64,000 bases of DNA from contig NZ_PJRN01000003.1 of the NCBI RefSeq assembly GCF_002930105.1, positions 62,001-126,000 of the forward strand, in the 5' to 3' direction. Below, piece after piece: positions 36,060 through 43,924 of this stretch; the stretch's first letter is position 1, and the number at the start of each line of letters is the position of its first letter. Both the position numbers and the translations under genes were made by a program. The stretch is from Billgrantia saliphila. GTDB lineage: Bacteria; Pseudomonadota; Gammaproteobacteria; Pseudomonadales; Halomonadaceae. A model generated the notes under the pieces. It saw nothing but the letters and a program-made list of their open reading frames with translations, had not been told where the DNA came from and did no database searches.

Positions 36060-37973
36060 TCAGGTGGTCATTGGGCTCGCGTGAGCATCAAGCACGAGTT
36101 CATCCATAGGCATCGGACGGCCGAACAGGTAGCCTTGGAACGCCCCGCAGCCGTGCTCCAACAACCATTGATGCTGCGCCTCCGTTTCCACCCCTTCCGC
36201 CGTGACACCGAGCTTGAGGCTGGCTGCCAGGGTGATCGTGGTCGACACGATGGCGGCATCCACCGGATCTTCGAGTACCCCGTCGATGAACGACTTGTCG
36301 ATCTTCAATCCATGCAGGGGCAACCGCTTGAGGTAGTTCAGCGACGAGTATCCGGTACCGAAATCGTCCAGAGCGAAGCGAATGCCCAGCTTGCTCAGAC
36401 GCAGCATGATGTTGCGTACCCGCTCGGGATCTTCCATCAACAGACTTTCGGTGACTTCGAGCACCAGACGACTGGGGTCGGCTCCTGTCGACTCGAGCGT
36501 ATGCTGCACCCTGGCGATGAAGTCGGTCTGATGGAACTGAACCGAGCTGACATTGACCGCGATGGTCAACGCCTGTCGGTTATGATCGCCGGCCCACGTC
36601 GCCAACTGTCGGCACGCCCGCTCGAGTACCCAGTAACCGATCGGCAGGATCATTCGATTCTTCTCCGCCAAGGGAATGAATTGGCTCGGCGGGACCAGAC
36701 CGCGCTGGGGATGTTCCCAGCGTATCAGCGCTTCGACCCCAGTCACCCGCGACCGCTCGTCGACCTGAATCTGGTAGTGCAGACGCAGCTCGTCGCGGAC
36801 GATGGCCTGATGCAGATCGGCCTCGAGATGAACGCGTGCCATCACGTCGGCTTGCATGTCGGAGTTGAAGAACCGCATCGTATTGCCTCCGGCAGCCTTG
36901 GCCTGCTGCAAGGCAATATCGGCTTGGCGCATGGCGCCGTCGACATTAGCTTGTCCATTGGCGAAAAGGGTGATGCCGATGCTGGCGCTAACCGGCAGCG
37001 GCAGCGTGTTGTCATCGGATTGGGCGCTGGCGATCTGTACCAGCAGCTTCTCGGCCACGCGCTCGGCGGCGTGAGCCGCCCGTTCGACGTCCAGCCCCAA
37101 GTCATGAATCAACAGCACGAACTCATCGGCTCCCAGACGGGCCAGGGTGTCGCTTTCGCGCACCGTTTCCTCCAGGCTGTGGGCCACCCGTCGCAACAAT
37201 CGGTCGCCGCGCTGCAATCCCTGGGTCTCGTTTATGACTTTGAAATCGTCAAGATCGATGAACAGCAGCGCCGCATAGCGCTCACTGCGTCGAGTGCCCC
37301 GCACGACCATTTCGAGCCGGTCGAACAGCAGGCGGCGGTTGGGTAACCCCGTCAAGGGATCATAGAAAGTGAGCCGGTACTTGCTCTCCTGGATGTCGCG
37401 GAATTCGCTGATATCGGTAGAAATGCCGCAGAGCGCCTGGATTACTCCATTGGCATCACGCAGCGGCAGCTTGACCGTCAGGAAAGGGCCAAGACGGTCG
37501 TCGGCCCCCAGGAAGCGTTCCTCTTCAGCTACGACCTTCTCGCCCTGCTCGAGTACGCGCCGGTCGTCGACGTGCAGTTCCGCCGCAACGCTCGCATCGA
37601 AGAGCTCGGCATCGGTGCTGCCGAGAATGACCTCGGCAGGTCGATCCAGTACTTCGGTAACGCGTCGATTGACATACTGATAGCGATAATCGGCCGATTT
37701 GATGTAGATGCAGGCGTCCACATTGTCGAGGATGGTCGCCAGTTCATCCTTGGCGGCCCGCTGATAGGCCGCCTCACGCTTGAATCGGCGCCGATGGCGA
37801 CGTGCCCATGCCACGACAAGCACGAGTACTATCGCAAGTGCTGACAAGCCCCAGCCGAAGGCAGGCGTTGGCGGAATGCCGCTCGGGGAGGCGGAAGTGA
37901 TCGATGGCAGACCAGCCAGTATCCCTGCGTACGCAAACCGACAAGCCCTCCACAGCCAGTCAGAAATGGACAT
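36060..37973 (-). CDS. PAS-GGDEF-EAL membrane protein (c-di-GMP turnover)
   Basis: 637 residues. N-terminal hydrophobic segments (residues about 12-30 and 40-60), a PAS domain (ILDNVDACIYIKSADYRYQY to about 200), a GGDEF domain (YDPLTGLPNRRLLFDRLEMV) and an EAL domain. The GGDEF signature reads GADEF, so cyclase activity is uncertain. The EAL side keeps EALIRWEH, NVSSVQFH, EVTESLL, DDFGTGYSSLNYLKRLP, KIDKSFI and EGVET, all residues expected for c-di-GMP hydrolysis. Most likely a phosphodiesterase, possibly bifunctional. Monocistronic; upstream lies the CsrA-sponge RNA region. Confidence 0.92.
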   Translation of the reverse strand: MSISDWLWRACRFAYAGILAGLPSITSASPSGIPPTPAFGWGLSALAIVLVLVVAWARRHRRRFKREAAYQRAAKDELATILDNVDACIYIKSADYRYQYVNRRVTEVLDRPAEVILGSTDAELFDASVAAELHVDDRRVLEQGEKVVAEEERFLGADDRLGPFLTVKLPLRDANGVIQALCGISTDISEFRDIQESKYRLTFYDPLTGLPNRRLLFDRLEMVVRGTRRSERYAALLFIDLDDFKVINETQGLQRGDRLLRRVAHSLEETVRESDTLARLGADEFVLLIHDLGLDVERAAHAAERVAEKLLVQIASAQSDDNTLPLPVSASIGITLFANGQANVDGAMRQADIALQQAKAAGGNTMRFFNSDMQADVMARVHLEADLHQAIVRDELRLHYQIQVDERSRVTGVEALIRWEHPQRGLVPPSQFIPLAEKNRMILPIGYWVLERACRQLATWAGDHNRQALTIAVNVSSVQFHQTDFIARVQHTLESTGADPSRLVLEVTESLLMEDPERVRNIMLRLSKLGIRFALDDFGTGYSSLNYLKRLPLHGLKIDKSFIDGVLEDPVDAAIVSTTITLAASLKLGVTAEGVETEAQHQWLLEHGCGAFQGYLFGRPMPMDELVLDAHASPMTT

Positions 37974-38353
37974 CCCGTCACCTGTTCGAATGGTACGTCA
38001 CTTTATAGCAGATAATGCTAAATTAACCGCAGGACTAGCGTCGAGCTTCTTGGCGCGCCCATGCAACCAATGATTACCTGCTCCATCGGCTACCACTCTG
38101 CCTTCCCATGGCACCCGACGTTCCATCATCTCTCTTGCCATGGCGAAGCGAAAGCAAAAAATTGCGCCAAGGTTGGCGGCTTTTCATGGGTTTCCTTTCC
38201 CAAATGTCAGCACGGGAGGGATAGCATTCCCTGCCTTGTCATGCCGTTCGGGTGGATGACTTTCGACGAACTGGCCCATCGAGTCCGGCCGCATCGTCGC
38301 GACTTTCGATGCCTTCGGTCATAAAGGCGCGAGGCCACTGCTCGTACTCATAC
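37974..38353. other. Non-coding interval between the GGDEF-EAL gene and the first sponge RNA
   Basis: 380 bases. A plus-strand frame at 38061-38324 has no ribosome site and an atypical composition rich in His and Cys, so I do not call it. An AT-rich patch near 38000-38035 is the likely promoter area for the minus-strand PAS-GGDEF-EAL gene. I see no hairpin with T-tract here. Confidence 0.4.
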
Positions 38354-38500
38354 AAAAAAAGCCCGGCCTTGCGGCCGGGCTGCATCTTCGCTTCCTTGCT
38401 TAACCTCCTCGAGCCTCCTGCTCGAGCCTCCCTGGGCATGAGTCGTCCTGACTCGGTCTTCCCTGATGAGCTTCCGTTGCCCATGGAGGTAGAATGACAG
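38354..38500 (-). ncRNA. CsrB/RsmX-Y-Z-type CsrA-sequestering RNA, copy 1
   Basis: On the minus strand about 147 nt with seven GGA motifs, several in hairpin loops: GAGTC-AGGAC-GACTC and CTCGAGC-AGGA-GGCTCGAG. It ends in AGCCCGGCC-GCAA-GGCCGGGCT followed by seven T, a strong terminator. An 18-bp GacA-type palindrome lies upstream (38540-38557), with the block CTTATCCCATGTTA between. Three similar copies lie at 38.7, 42.6 and 45.2 kb. GGA-in-loop arrays are the hallmark of RNAs that titrate the translational repressor CsrA/RsmA. The 5' end is estimated from alignment of the four copies. Confidence 0.85.
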
Positions 38501-38539
38501 CCTTGGGGCAGACTGTACGTAACATGGGATAAGCCGCTT

Positions 38540-38557
38540 TGTACGATATTTGCTACA
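38540..38557 (-). promoter_or_regulatory. GacA-type upstream activating sequence, sponge RNA copy 1
   Basis: Reads TGTAGC-N6-CGTACA on the minus strand, matching the palindromic GacA box TGTAAG-N6-CTTACA in layout and in TGTA/TACA ends. Six bases separate it from the conserved block CTTATCC found at the same place in all four copies. Confidence 0.7.
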
Positions 38558-38661
38558 TCGAACGTAGGAGATGCCACTTCGGGGATTTACTTCAGCAATG
38601 CCATAAAAACGCAAGACCGTCGAGCCAGACCCGCTCGTACGCGAAAGCGTAATGCCTGTCC

Positions 38662-38689
38662 GTATAGCAGAGCCAAGGCTCTGCTATAC
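38662..38689. repeat. 13-bp perfect inverted repeat
   Basis: GTATAGCAGAGCC, a two-base gap AA, then its exact complement. It lies between sponge RNA copies 1 and 2, some 105 bases upstream of the copy 1 activator box. No T-tract follows on either strand, so it is not a plain terminator; an operator or a small palindromic repeat are alternatives. Confidence 0.6.
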
Positions 38690-38705
38690 ACTCTATGAGG
38701 CGCCC

Positions 38706-38848
38706 AAAAGAAAACCCGGCCTTGCGGCCGGGCAAAATCTTCGCTTCCCTACATTCACCTCGAACGTCCTTTGCTCGAGCATCCCTGGAGCTGAGTCGTC
38801 CTGACTCGATCATCCCTGATAAGCCTCCATGCTCATGGGGCCACTCTG
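38706..38848 (-). ncRNA. CsrB/RsmX-Y-Z-type CsrA-sequestering RNA, copy 2
   Basis: About 143 nt on the minus strand with six GGA motifs, including the shared hairpin GAGTC-AGGAC-GACTC and the following GGGATGCTCGAGC stem. The terminator is CCCGGCC-GCAA-GGCCGGG followed by TTTTCTTTT. The region GGGAAGCGAAGAT just before the terminator is almost identical in copies 1 to 3. A likely -10 is TTAAGC near 38854-38859. GacA box at 38892-38909. Lies immediately downstream of the LysR gene on the same strand but has its own promoter elements. Confidence 0.85.
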
Positions 38849-38891
38849 ACAGCTTAAGGCTGAAGCGCCTTTAACCTGGGATAAGCGGCTT

Positions 38892-38909
38892 TGTAGGAAA
38901 TCGGCTACA
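38892..38909 (-). promoter_or_regulatory. GacA-type upstream activating sequence, sponge RNA copy 2
   Basis: TGTAGC-N6-CCTACA on the minus strand, a near-perfect palindrome. It ends eight bases from the stop codon of the LysR gene and sits six bases from the CTTATCCCAGGTTA block. Confidence 0.75.
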
Positions 38910-38916
38910 AAGAACG

Positions 38917-39897
38917 TCAGCCATTGGCTACGAACAAGCAATCTTTAGAAGAGGCCGATTGCGTTTCTGCGCCATCAGCGACTTTCACTCTGAGATCCAG
39001 CTCCTCGAGATAGCTCTCCAGCACCAGGTTGGGCGGAGCCCCCTTACGCGTGATGGCGCTGTAGTGGGTGAGGTAGTGCCAACGTTCGGGGTTCAGGGCA
39101 CGCATGCGACCACTGCTCACCCAGCGCTCGGCGTAGTGGGTCGGTAGGTAGCCGATGTAGCGATTGGATAGGATGAGAAAGGCGATTCCCTCCCGATCCG
39201 TCGCCGAGGCGGCGGCCCGGAGGGGCTCGTGGAGCGCCTTGATTTCGGGGGTCTGGGCGTACGCTGGGACCACGGCGTCGCAGTTCGCCAAGTGTCGCTC
39301 GCCCACCTCCTCGGTATCGTACAGGGGATGGCCGGAGGCGCAATAGAGCTGCGAGGTCTCCGCGTATAGCGGGAGGTAATCGAGCCCGGGCAGGCTCTTC
39401 AATGCCGGGATCACGCCGGTATGCAGGCGTCCATCCAGCACGGCCAACTCGATGTCGCTGGGTGGGATCATGCGGATATTGATGCGCACCTCCGGGCCGC
39501 GCTCCTTCAACGCGCTGAGGGCGTTGGTGATATGCATCTCGGGCATGGTCACCAGGTTGTCGGTGATGCCGATATTGAGCTCGCCCTTGAGCCAGGCATG
39601 CAGTCCGTTGACCCGGGTGCGAAACCCCTCCACCGCAGCCAGCAGTTGCATGGTGGCCTCGTAGACTTCCGCCCCTTCATCGGTCAGGGAGAAACCGCTG
39701 CGCCCGCGCTGGCACAACCGCAGACCGAGTCGCGTCTCGAGATCGTTCATCGCCATGCTGATGGCGGCGCGGCTGATGTTCAGTTCCACCTCGGCGGCGG
39801 AGAAACCACCGCATTCGACCACCTTTCGGTAGATCTTCAGCAGGCGCAGATCGGCATCGCTGGGCTGGGCCGACAGGGCCTCCTTGCGGCGTGACAT
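38917..39897 (-). CDS. LysR family transcriptional regulator
   Basis: 326 residues. The N-terminal winged helix-turn-helix is at about 14-75 (LLKIYRKVVECGGFSAAEVE, then LNISRAAISMAMNDLETRLG), followed by the effector domain from about 105 (LNIGITDNLVTMPEMHITNA). Divergent from the transaminase gene at 40070, with a 172-base AT-rich gap, the classical arrangement for a LysR protein controlling its neighbour. The inducer is unknown; an amino acid or omega-amino acid is a reasonable guess from the partner gene. Its stop is eight bases from the sponge RNA activator box, so the two units are tightly packed. Confidence 0.9.
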   Translation of the reverse strand: MSRRKEALSAQPSDADLRLLKIYRKVVECGGFSAAEVELNISRAAISMAMNDLETRLGLRLCQRGRSGFSLTDEGAEVYEATMQLLAAVEGFRTRVNGLHAWLKGELNIGITDNLVTMPEMHITNALSALKERGPEVRINIRMIPPSDIELAVLDGRLHTGVIPALKSLPGLDYLPLYAETSQLYCASGHPLYDTEEVGERHLANCDAVVPAYAQTPEIKALHEPLRAAASATDREGIAFLILSNRYIGYLPTHYAERWVSSGRMRALNPERWHYLTHYSAITRKGAPPNLVLESYLEELDLRVKVADGAETQSASSKDCLFVANG

Positions 39898-40069
39898 GGG
39901 CGTTTCCTTCCGTCATGACGTTCGGCTTCGAGGGTATCGCTGCCAGAGAAGAAAGTTAAGCAATGGGTTGCGTGAGATTAAAAACTTCTGGATTTAACTT
40001 ATCGTCACCCCGATCTAGCCTGTCTTCATATAGTCACCAATAACAGCAATGCCATCAGAGGGCGCTGCC

Positions 40070-41413
40070 ATGACAGTTCAACAACCCCCAGGGGCTGCCG
40101 GCCTGAGCCAGGAACAGCTGGATGCCTACTGGATGCCCTATACAGGCAACCGCCAGTTCAAGCGCGACCCGCGCATCATCGTAAGCGCCGAAGGCAGTTA
40201 CTTCACCGACGCCGACGGTCGCCGCATCTTCGATGCCCTCTCCGGCCTGTGGACCTGCGGCGCCGGTCACTGTCGCCCCGAGATCGCCGGAGCCGTGAAT
40301 CAGCAGCTGCAGCAGCTGGACTACGCCCCGGCGTTCCAGTATGGCCACCCCAAGGCCTTCGAACTGGCGCATCGCATGCGCGGGCTGACCCCGCAAGGGC
40401 TCGACTACGTGTTCTTCACCGGCTCCGGCTCCGAGAGCGCCGACACCGCGCTGAAGATCGCGCGCGCCTATTGGCGCAAGAAGGGCAAGCCGACCAAGAC
40501 CAAGCTGATCGGTCGTGCCAAGGGCTATCATGGCGTCAACTTCGGTGGCTTCAGCCTGGGCGGCATCGCCGCCAATCGCACCATCTTCGGCCAGGGCGTC
40601 GATGCCGACCACCTGCCCCATACCCTGCTCGCCGAGAACGCCTTCTCCAAGGGCATGCCCGAGCGCGGCGCCGAACGCGCCGAGGAGCTACTGGAGCTGA
40701 TCGCCCTGCACGACGCTTCCAACATCGCTGCGGTGATCGTCGAGCCCCTGGCCGGTTCGGCCGGGGTGATCCCACCGCCCAAGGGCTACCTGCAGCGCCT
40801 GCGCGAAATCTGCGATGCGCACGACATTCTGCTGATCTTCGACGAAGTCATCACCGGCTTCGGCCGCATGGGCGCGATGACCGGTGCCGAGGAATTCGGC
40901 GTGGTACCGGACATCATGAACGTGGCCAAGCAGTTGACCAACGGCGCGGTACCCATGGGCGCGGTGATCGTGCAAAACGCGATTTACCAGACCTTCATGG
41001 AACAGGGCGGCCCCGACTACATGCTCGAGCTGCCCCACGGCTACACCTACTCTGGCCATCCGGTGGCCTGCGCCGCGGCGCTCGCGGCCCTGGATGTGCT
41101 CGAGAACGATCGCCTGATCGAGCGCGTGCGGGAGATGAGCCCGGTCTTCGAGGAGTCGCTTCATGGCCTCAAGGGAACTCGCTACATCACCGATATCCGC
41201 AACTACGGTCTCGCCGGCGCCCTGCAGATCGAACCCTACCCCGGCGAGCCTGCCCGGCGCCCTTTCGAGATCGCCATGAAGTGCTGGGAGAAAGGCTTCT
41301 ACGTACGCTACGGCGGCGACACCATTCAGCTCGGCCTGCCCTTCATCGTCGAGCGCGACGAGATCGACCGCCTGATCAACGTTCTTGGCGACGCGCTAGA
41401 CGAACTCGACTGA
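40070..41413 (+). CDS. Class III PLP aminotransferase (omega-amino acid--pyruvate type)
   Basis: 447 residues from ATG 40070, preceded by AGAGGGCGCTGCC; the ATG at 40049 has no ribosome site. Motifs: YWMPYTGNRQFKRDPR near the N-terminus (typical of beta-alanine/omega-amino acid:pyruvate transaminases), FFTGSGSESADTALKIARAY, GRAKGYHGVNFGGFSLGG, LLIFDEVITGFGRMG and the PLP-lysine region NVAKQLTNGAVPMGAVIV. It would transfer an amino group from an omega-amino acid or amine to pyruvate. Single gene controlled probably by the divergent LysR protein. Confidence 0.92.
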   Translation: MTVQQPPGAAGLSQEQLDAYWMPYTGNRQFKRDPRIIVSAEGSYFTDADGRRIFDALSGLWTCGAGHCRPEIAGAVNQQLQQLDYAPAFQYGHPKAFELAHRMRGLTPQGLDYVFFTGSGSESADTALKIARAYWRKKGKPTKTKLIGRAKGYHGVNFGGFSLGGIAANRTIFGQGVDADHLPHTLLAENAFSKGMPERGAERAEELLELIALHDASNIAAVIVEPLAGSAGVIPPPKGYLQRLREICDAHDILLIFDEVITGFGRMGAMTGAEEFGVVPDIMNVAKQLTNGAVPMGAVIVQNAIYQTFMEQGGPDYMLELPHGYTYSGHPVACAAALAALDVLENDRLIERVREMSPVFEESLHGLKGTRYITDIRNYGLAGALQIEPYPGEPARRPFEIAMKCWEKGFYVRYGGDTIQLGLPFIVERDEIDRLINVLGDALDELD

Positions 41414-41563
41414 GCATGCGGTTTGGCAACGTCGCCCATGCCAAGCCGAAGACAAAGGCACCGCAAAGAAAGCTCACCTAAGGGCACATAGAATAACTTT
41501 GCGATTGCCGCCTTGGTGCCATGCTGGTTGACAGGATAATGACGTTTGCGACAAGGAGGTTGC

Positions 41564-41692
41564 ATGCGATTCCCGCCAACGCGTCCCGATGCACTCCATC
41601 CCGCCCACCCCTATCCTGCCTTCCTCCAAGGCATCGTCTTCGCGGCTTTGCCTTGGAATGGCGCGGACAGGTCCCAGGAGGATGAAGAGTGA
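41564..41692 (+). CDS. Small leader ORF, 42 aa, coupled to the hydrolase gene
   Basis: ATG 41564 has an excellent ribosome site (ACAAGGAGGTTGC). The peptide begins MRFPPTRPDALHPAHPYPAF and ends SQEDEE; the TGA at 41690-41692 overlaps the GTG start of the hydrolase (GTGA). A possible promoter is TTGGTG (41513-41518) and GATAAT (41535-41540), 16 bases apart. I know no homologue. It may be a true small protein or a translational leader. The rest of 41414-41563 shows nothing else. Confidence 0.45.
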   Translation: MRFPPTRPDALHPAHPYPAFLQGIVFAALPWNGADRSQEDEE

Positions 41693-42567
41693 AATCGGAC
41701 TGGAACGACACTCGTCATGACGTGAATGGGTTGGCCCTGCATTGGGTCGAGGCTGGCCCGCCAAAAGGGCCCTTGCTCATTCTGCTGCATGGGTTTCCCG
41801 AGTTCTGGTGGGGCTGGCATCATCACATAACCCCGCTGGCGGAGCAGGGCTTTCACGTGATTGCCCTCGACATGCGAGGCTACAACCTCAGCGACGCGCC
41901 ACAGGAAATCGACGCCTATCGGCTCGATGCCCTGGTCGCTGATGTGGTGGCGTTGGCCGACCATCACGGTGCAGAGAGTTTCCAACTGGTGGGGCATGAC
42001 TGGGGCGGCGTGGTGGCCTGGAGTGTGGCAGCCAGACATCCGCAGCGTCTGACACGTCTCGTCGTCATGGCGGCGCCGCACCCTGGCCAGTGGACCCGTG
42101 AGGTCTTCAAACACCCCACCCAACTGGTGCGCAGCAGTTATGTCGCCCTGTTCCAGCTTCCCTGGCTGCCCGAAGCCTTGCTTCAGGGTTTCGGTTTCGC
42201 CAGCCTGCGCACCACCCTGATTGGCAGCGCCAACCCGAGCACGTTCTCGTCGGACGACCTGGCTCGCTATGCCGAAGCCTGGTCGCAGCCTGGCGCTCTC
42301 ACCGGCATGCTCAATTACTACCGCGCGCTACGTGAGCGTACTTCGTTCGACCACGCGGCGAGAATCGAGCCGCGTACACTCATATTATGGGGCGAGAAGG
42401 ATCGCTTCCTCGAAGCCCATCTGGCCCGCGCCGCACTCGAACTCTGCGACGATGCCCGGCTGGAGATCGTGCCTGGCACGACACACTGGCTGCATCATGA
42501 GGCACCGGAGCGAATCGGTACTCTGCTGGCCGGTTTCCTGAAGGCTGACAAGATGTCCCGGGCGTGA
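41689..42567 (+). CDS. Alpha/beta hydrolase (epoxide hydrolase/haloalkane dehalogenase-like)
   Basis: 292 residues with a GTG start at 41689 (AGGAGG seven bases upstream). Motifs: LHGFPEFWWGWHHHITPLAE (oxyanion hole HGFPE), VGHDWGGVVAWSVAARHPQR with Asp as nucleophile in the GHDWGG elbow, LWGEKDRFLEAHLA (acid) and TTHWLHHEAPERI (catalytic His). An Asp nucleophile plus HGFPE points to the epoxide hydrolase/dehalogenase branch rather than esterases. No signal peptide. Its end is followed within 26 bases by the terminator of the third sponge RNA, which may also stop this transcript. Confidence 0.9.
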   Translation: MKSDWNDTRHDVNGLALHWVEAGPPKGPLLILLHGFPEFWWGWHHHITPLAEQGFHVIALDMRGYNLSDAPQEIDAYRLDALVADVVALADHHGAESFQLVGHDWGGVVAWSVAARHPQRLTRLVVMAAPHPGQWTREVFKHPTQLVRSSYVALFQLPWLPEALLQGFGFASLRTTLIGSANPSTFSSDDLARYAEAWSQPGALTGMLNYYRALRERTSFDHAARIEPRTLILWGEKDRFLEAHLARAALELCDDARLEIVPGTTHWLHHEAPERIGTLLAGFLKADKMSRA

Positions 42568-42592
42568 GTCGTCTGAGGAGCCGGAAGCGGAC

Positions 42593-42738
42593 AAAAGAAA
42601 GCCCGGCCTTGCGGCCGGGCAAAATCTTCGCTTCCCTTCCTTCTGCCTCGAGCGTCCTGGTTGCTCGAGCATCCTTGGGGCTTGAGTCGTCCTGACTCGG
42701 TCTTCCCTGATGAGCCTCCCTGGCTCATGTGTGTAGCT
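42593..42738 (-). ncRNA. CsrB/RsmX-Y-Z-type CsrA-sequestering RNA, copy 3
   Basis: About 146 nt on the minus strand with seven GGA motifs; shares with copies 1 and 2 the segment CATCAGGGAAGACCGAGTCA and the AGGAC hairpin, then CTCGAGC...GGACGCTCGAG. The terminator is GCCCGGCC-GCAA-GGCCGGGC followed by TTTCTTTT. A -10-like TATAGC lies at 42744-42749. GacA-type box at 42784-42801. It lies between the convergent hydrolase gene and the AraC-type gene. Confidence 0.85.
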
Positions 42739-42783
42739 TGGCAGCTATAGCGGCATCTGTACCTAACCTGTGATAAGTGGACG

Positions 42784-42801
42784 CGTAAGAGATCGCCGAC
42801 A
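42784..42801 (-). promoter_or_regulatory. GacA-type upstream activating sequence, sponge RNA copy 3 (degenerate)
   Basis: TGTCGG-N6-CTTACG on the minus strand. One half fits the GacA consensus well and the other is weaker, so this copy may respond less. Spacing to the CTTATCACAGGTTA block is six bases, as in the other copies. Confidence 0.6.
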
Positions 42802-42850
42802 CGTGGTGTCATCCAGCACGCCCCCTTGCCGGAGCGGCTCCGCTCGATGT

Positions 42851-43753
42851 TCACGAGGCGTCCAGCGCCCGCTCCTCCCGTCGGTGCCGAAGCGGCGAAA
42901 TTCCGAAGTAGCGTTTGTAGTCCCGGCTGAACTGGGACACGCTGCGATAACCAACGCGAATCGCCACCTGATTGACGTTGCACGCCTCCTGGCTGAGCAA
43001 CTGCTGGGCCTTGATCAGGCGTAATCGCTTCACGTACTGCAGCGGCGAAGCCTGAGCGATTTGCCTGAAGTGCTGATGAAAAGTCGAGGGGCTCATGCTG
43101 GCCTGACGGGCCATCGATTCCACCGATATCTCTTCAGCGAAGTCGGCGTGCAGCCGGGAGAGCACCCGGACGATACGCGAATAGTTACCCTGATGACGCA
43201 CCAGGGCGCGCAGCGCCGGCCCCTGCTCCCCCTTCAACGCCTCGAAGACGACGTCCCTGACTCGGCTCTCGCCCATGATCGACGTCTCGGCAGAATCGTG
43301 CAGGGTTCGCAGCAGTCGGACCACCGCCCCGTGCATGCCCTCAGTCATCGTCACCGAAGCCATGGGCACCGGATCCGGGCCGCTCTCCACCGGCCCCGCC
43401 TCTTCCATTGCCGCCACCATCTCGCCGAGCAGCGCCGGATCGAGGCGCACGGCCAATCCCAGCATGGGCGCGTTGCAAGTGGCAAACGTCTCGCACTCGA
43501 AGGGCAGCGGTAGCGTCTGGACCAGGTAATGGCCCGGCCCGTATTGGATCTCGCGATCGCCGAGATAACCGATCTTGTTGCCCTGGGCGATAACAAACAG
43601 GCCCGGCTCGTAGATCAGCGGCGTACGCGGCCGCGGGCGATGCATGGCCATCAACGACACGCCGGCTAGCGAAGTCGCGGTGAAGCCCTCCCGCTCGGCC
43701 AGCGGGGCAAGCAGGCCAACCAGCTCGTCGACCGGGGTCGGTGGTATCGCCAT
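42851..43753 (-). CDS. AraC family transcriptional regulator (AraC_N type)
   Basis: 300 residues. The N-terminal effector domain (PLIYEPGLFVIAQGNKIGYL, YLVQTLPLPFECETFA) is of the AraC_N/YqhC type; the C-terminal two helix-turn-helix units include ISVESMARQASMSPSTFHQH and VNQVAIRVGYRSVSQFSRDY. In E. coli the similar YqhC controls an aldehyde reductase gene next to it. Here the divergent neighbour is also an alcohol dehydrogenase/aldehyde reductase, so control of that gene in response to aldehydes is a fair inference. Confidence 0.9.
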   Translation of the reverse strand: MAIPPTPVDELVGLLAPLAEREGFTATSLAGVSLMAMHRPRPRTPLIYEPGLFVIAQGNKIGYLGDREIQYGPGHYLVQTLPLPFECETFATCNAPMLGLAVRLDPALLGEMVAAMEEAGPVESGPDPVPMASVTMTEGMHGAVVRLLRTLHDSAETSIMGESRVRDVVFEALKGEQGPALRALVRHQGNYSRIVRVLSRLHADFAEEISVESMARQASMSPSTFHQHFRQIAQASPLQYVKRLRLIKAQQLLSQEACNVNQVAIRVGYRSVSQFSRDYKRYFGISPLRHRREERALDAS

Positions 43754-43924
43754 GACAGCACCCTCTATCTCTCTTGCCAGACATTATGACGGCTTTTTTC
43801 GTCTCAGGAGGAAGAAGAGCGCAGCCTTCCGGAGAAACGAGCAAAAATGCCGGAGGAACCTGCAACACCGCCCGCGTCTCCTCGACCATACTGGGCGCAC
43901 GTTAAACATCAAGAGGAGTGTGAC

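Noticed and set aside
38239..38813. Short ORFs over the sponge RNA copies 1 and 2
   Set aside because: They translate hairpins and terminators; the structural RNA explanation accounts for all conserved features.
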